Shown here: one piece after another, positions 15,871 to 16,385 of the stretch
Position numbering within the stretch: the stretch's first letter is position 1
How the letters are laid out: every line of letters begins with the position of its first letter
Assembly (NCBI GenBank): GCA_934675625.1
Contig: CAKURH010000085.1
Location: forward strand, 1 to 16,385
Origin: an uncultured Kiritimatiellota bacterium
GTDB taxonomy: Bacteria > Verrucomicrobiota > Kiritimatiellia > RFP12 > UBA1067
Length of the DNA: 16,385 nucleotides
Reading direction: 5' to 3'
Notes under the pieces: generated by a model
What the model saw: the letters and a program-made list of their open reading frames with translations, nothing else
Database searches by the model: none
Told to the model about the DNA's origin: nothing
Program-made: the position numbers and the translations under genes

Positions 15871-16385
15871 ATGCAGGACACGATTCAGGCTCATCAGAAG
15901 GAACTCTGCGCCAAGCTGTGGCAGATGGCGAACGCCTTGCGCGGCAACATGGAGGCGTACGAGTTCAAGAACTACATTCTCGGCATGATCTTCTACTACT
16001 ACCTCTCCGACCGTACGGAGAAGTTCATGGCAAGGAATCTGAAGGATGACCACCTCACGTATGAAGAGGCTTGGGGAAATGCTGAACTGCGGACGGCGCT
16101 TGAGACGATTTCGCGCCAGTCGCTCGGTTATCTCATCAAGCCGGAATTCCTCTTCCGCAAGATGGTCAGCATGGTTGAGAACCGTTCGTTTGACATCGAG
16201 TTCCTCCAACGTGCCATCAACGAACTGATGGCCTCGACGCAGGATAACGAGTCTCAAGACGATTTCGACGGGCTCTTCTCGGACATGCAGCTCGACTCCT
16301 CGAAGCTTGGTCATACGGTGAAGGAGCGGAGCAAGGTGATGGCCGAGATCATTGCCTCGCTGGACGGCATTGGCTTTTCCGTGGA
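15871..16385 (+). CDS. hsdM: Type I restriction-modification methyltransferase, M subunit (3' truncated by window)
   Basis: 171 complete codons are visible and the frame is still open at the window end. The sequence is the HsdM N-terminal helical domain: ELCAKLWQMANALRGNMEAYEFKNYILGMIFYYYLSDRTE is the characteristic signature, shown here as residues about 11-50 (ELCAKLWQMANALRG is its first part). The SAM-binding motif and NPPF/Y catalytic motif of the N6-adenine methylase lie outside the window. The full subunit, with HsdS, methylates the recognition site and protects host DNA. The ATG at 15871 has AAGGA 6 nt upstream, overlapping the hsdR stop, so the two genes are translationally close and co-transcribed. 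A specificity gene hsdS is expected downstream but not seen. Confidence 0.93.
   Translation, partial: MQDTIQAHQKELCAKLWQMANALRGNMEAYEFKNYILGMIFYYYLSDRTEKFMARNLKDDHLTYEEAWGNAELRTALETISRQSLGYLIKPEFLFRKMVSMVENRSFDIEFLQRAINELMASTQDNESQDDFDGLFSDMQLDSSKLGHTVKERSKVMAEIIASLDGIGFSV

Overview
The window looks like a fragment of a high-GC, Gram-negative, anaerobe-like genome of the Planctomycetota-Verrucomicrobiota-Chlamydiota kind; a gut Kiritimatiellae/Verrucomicrobiota member is my best guess. This is inferred from an autotransporter-like beta-strand-repeat surface protein, two secreted carbohydrate-active enzymes, a stand-alone AAA_14/DUF4143 ATPase and a replicative polymerase whose motifs resemble those of Bacteroidetes-type DnaE. 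No ribosomal RNA or other phylogenetic marker is present. All genes I accept are on the + strand.

Layout. 1-35 is a pure C homopolymer at the window edge. 35-1120 is the 3' part of a repetitive surface-protein gene, followed by a hairpin. 1259-3274 encodes a secreted GH42-like putative glycosidase with the layout barrel, GATase-like domain, beta domain. A 134-bp intergenic region follows, holding two tandem 23-bp dyads and a strong extended -10 promoter that fires almost at the start codon of an AAA_14/DUF4143 ATPase (3409-4725). 4772-7441 encodes a secreted GH2 enzyme. 7472-7480 is an extended -10 element directly before purB (7488-8849), followed 7 bp later by dnaE (8857-13065). Then come a type I restriction gene hsdR (13090-15861) and the start of hsdM (15871 to the window end). 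hsdS is not seen and may lie beyond the edge.

How the genes relate. The two CAZymes flank the ATPase but have no evident link to it. purB, dnaE, hsdR and hsdM run in one direction with gaps of 7, 24 and 9 bp, so the restriction genes may be read from the housekeeping purB-dnaE unit. hsdR has clearly different base and codon use: it contains TTA, CTA and TCA codons, which are absent or nearly so from about 3,180 codons of the ATPase, GH2, purB and dnaE genes. That suggests hsdRM was acquired.

Most notable signals: (1) the ATPase and purB share the promoter layout TGN-TATAMT-7 nt-ATG with no Shine-Dalgarno, predicting leaderless mRNAs, while the downstream genes have good Shine-Dalgarno sites; (2) the paired dyads 33 bp apart upstream of the ATPase promoter look like an operator; (3) DnaE keeps the PHP metal-binding residues and carries two odd low-complexity insertions, one encoded by a nearly pure purine tract.
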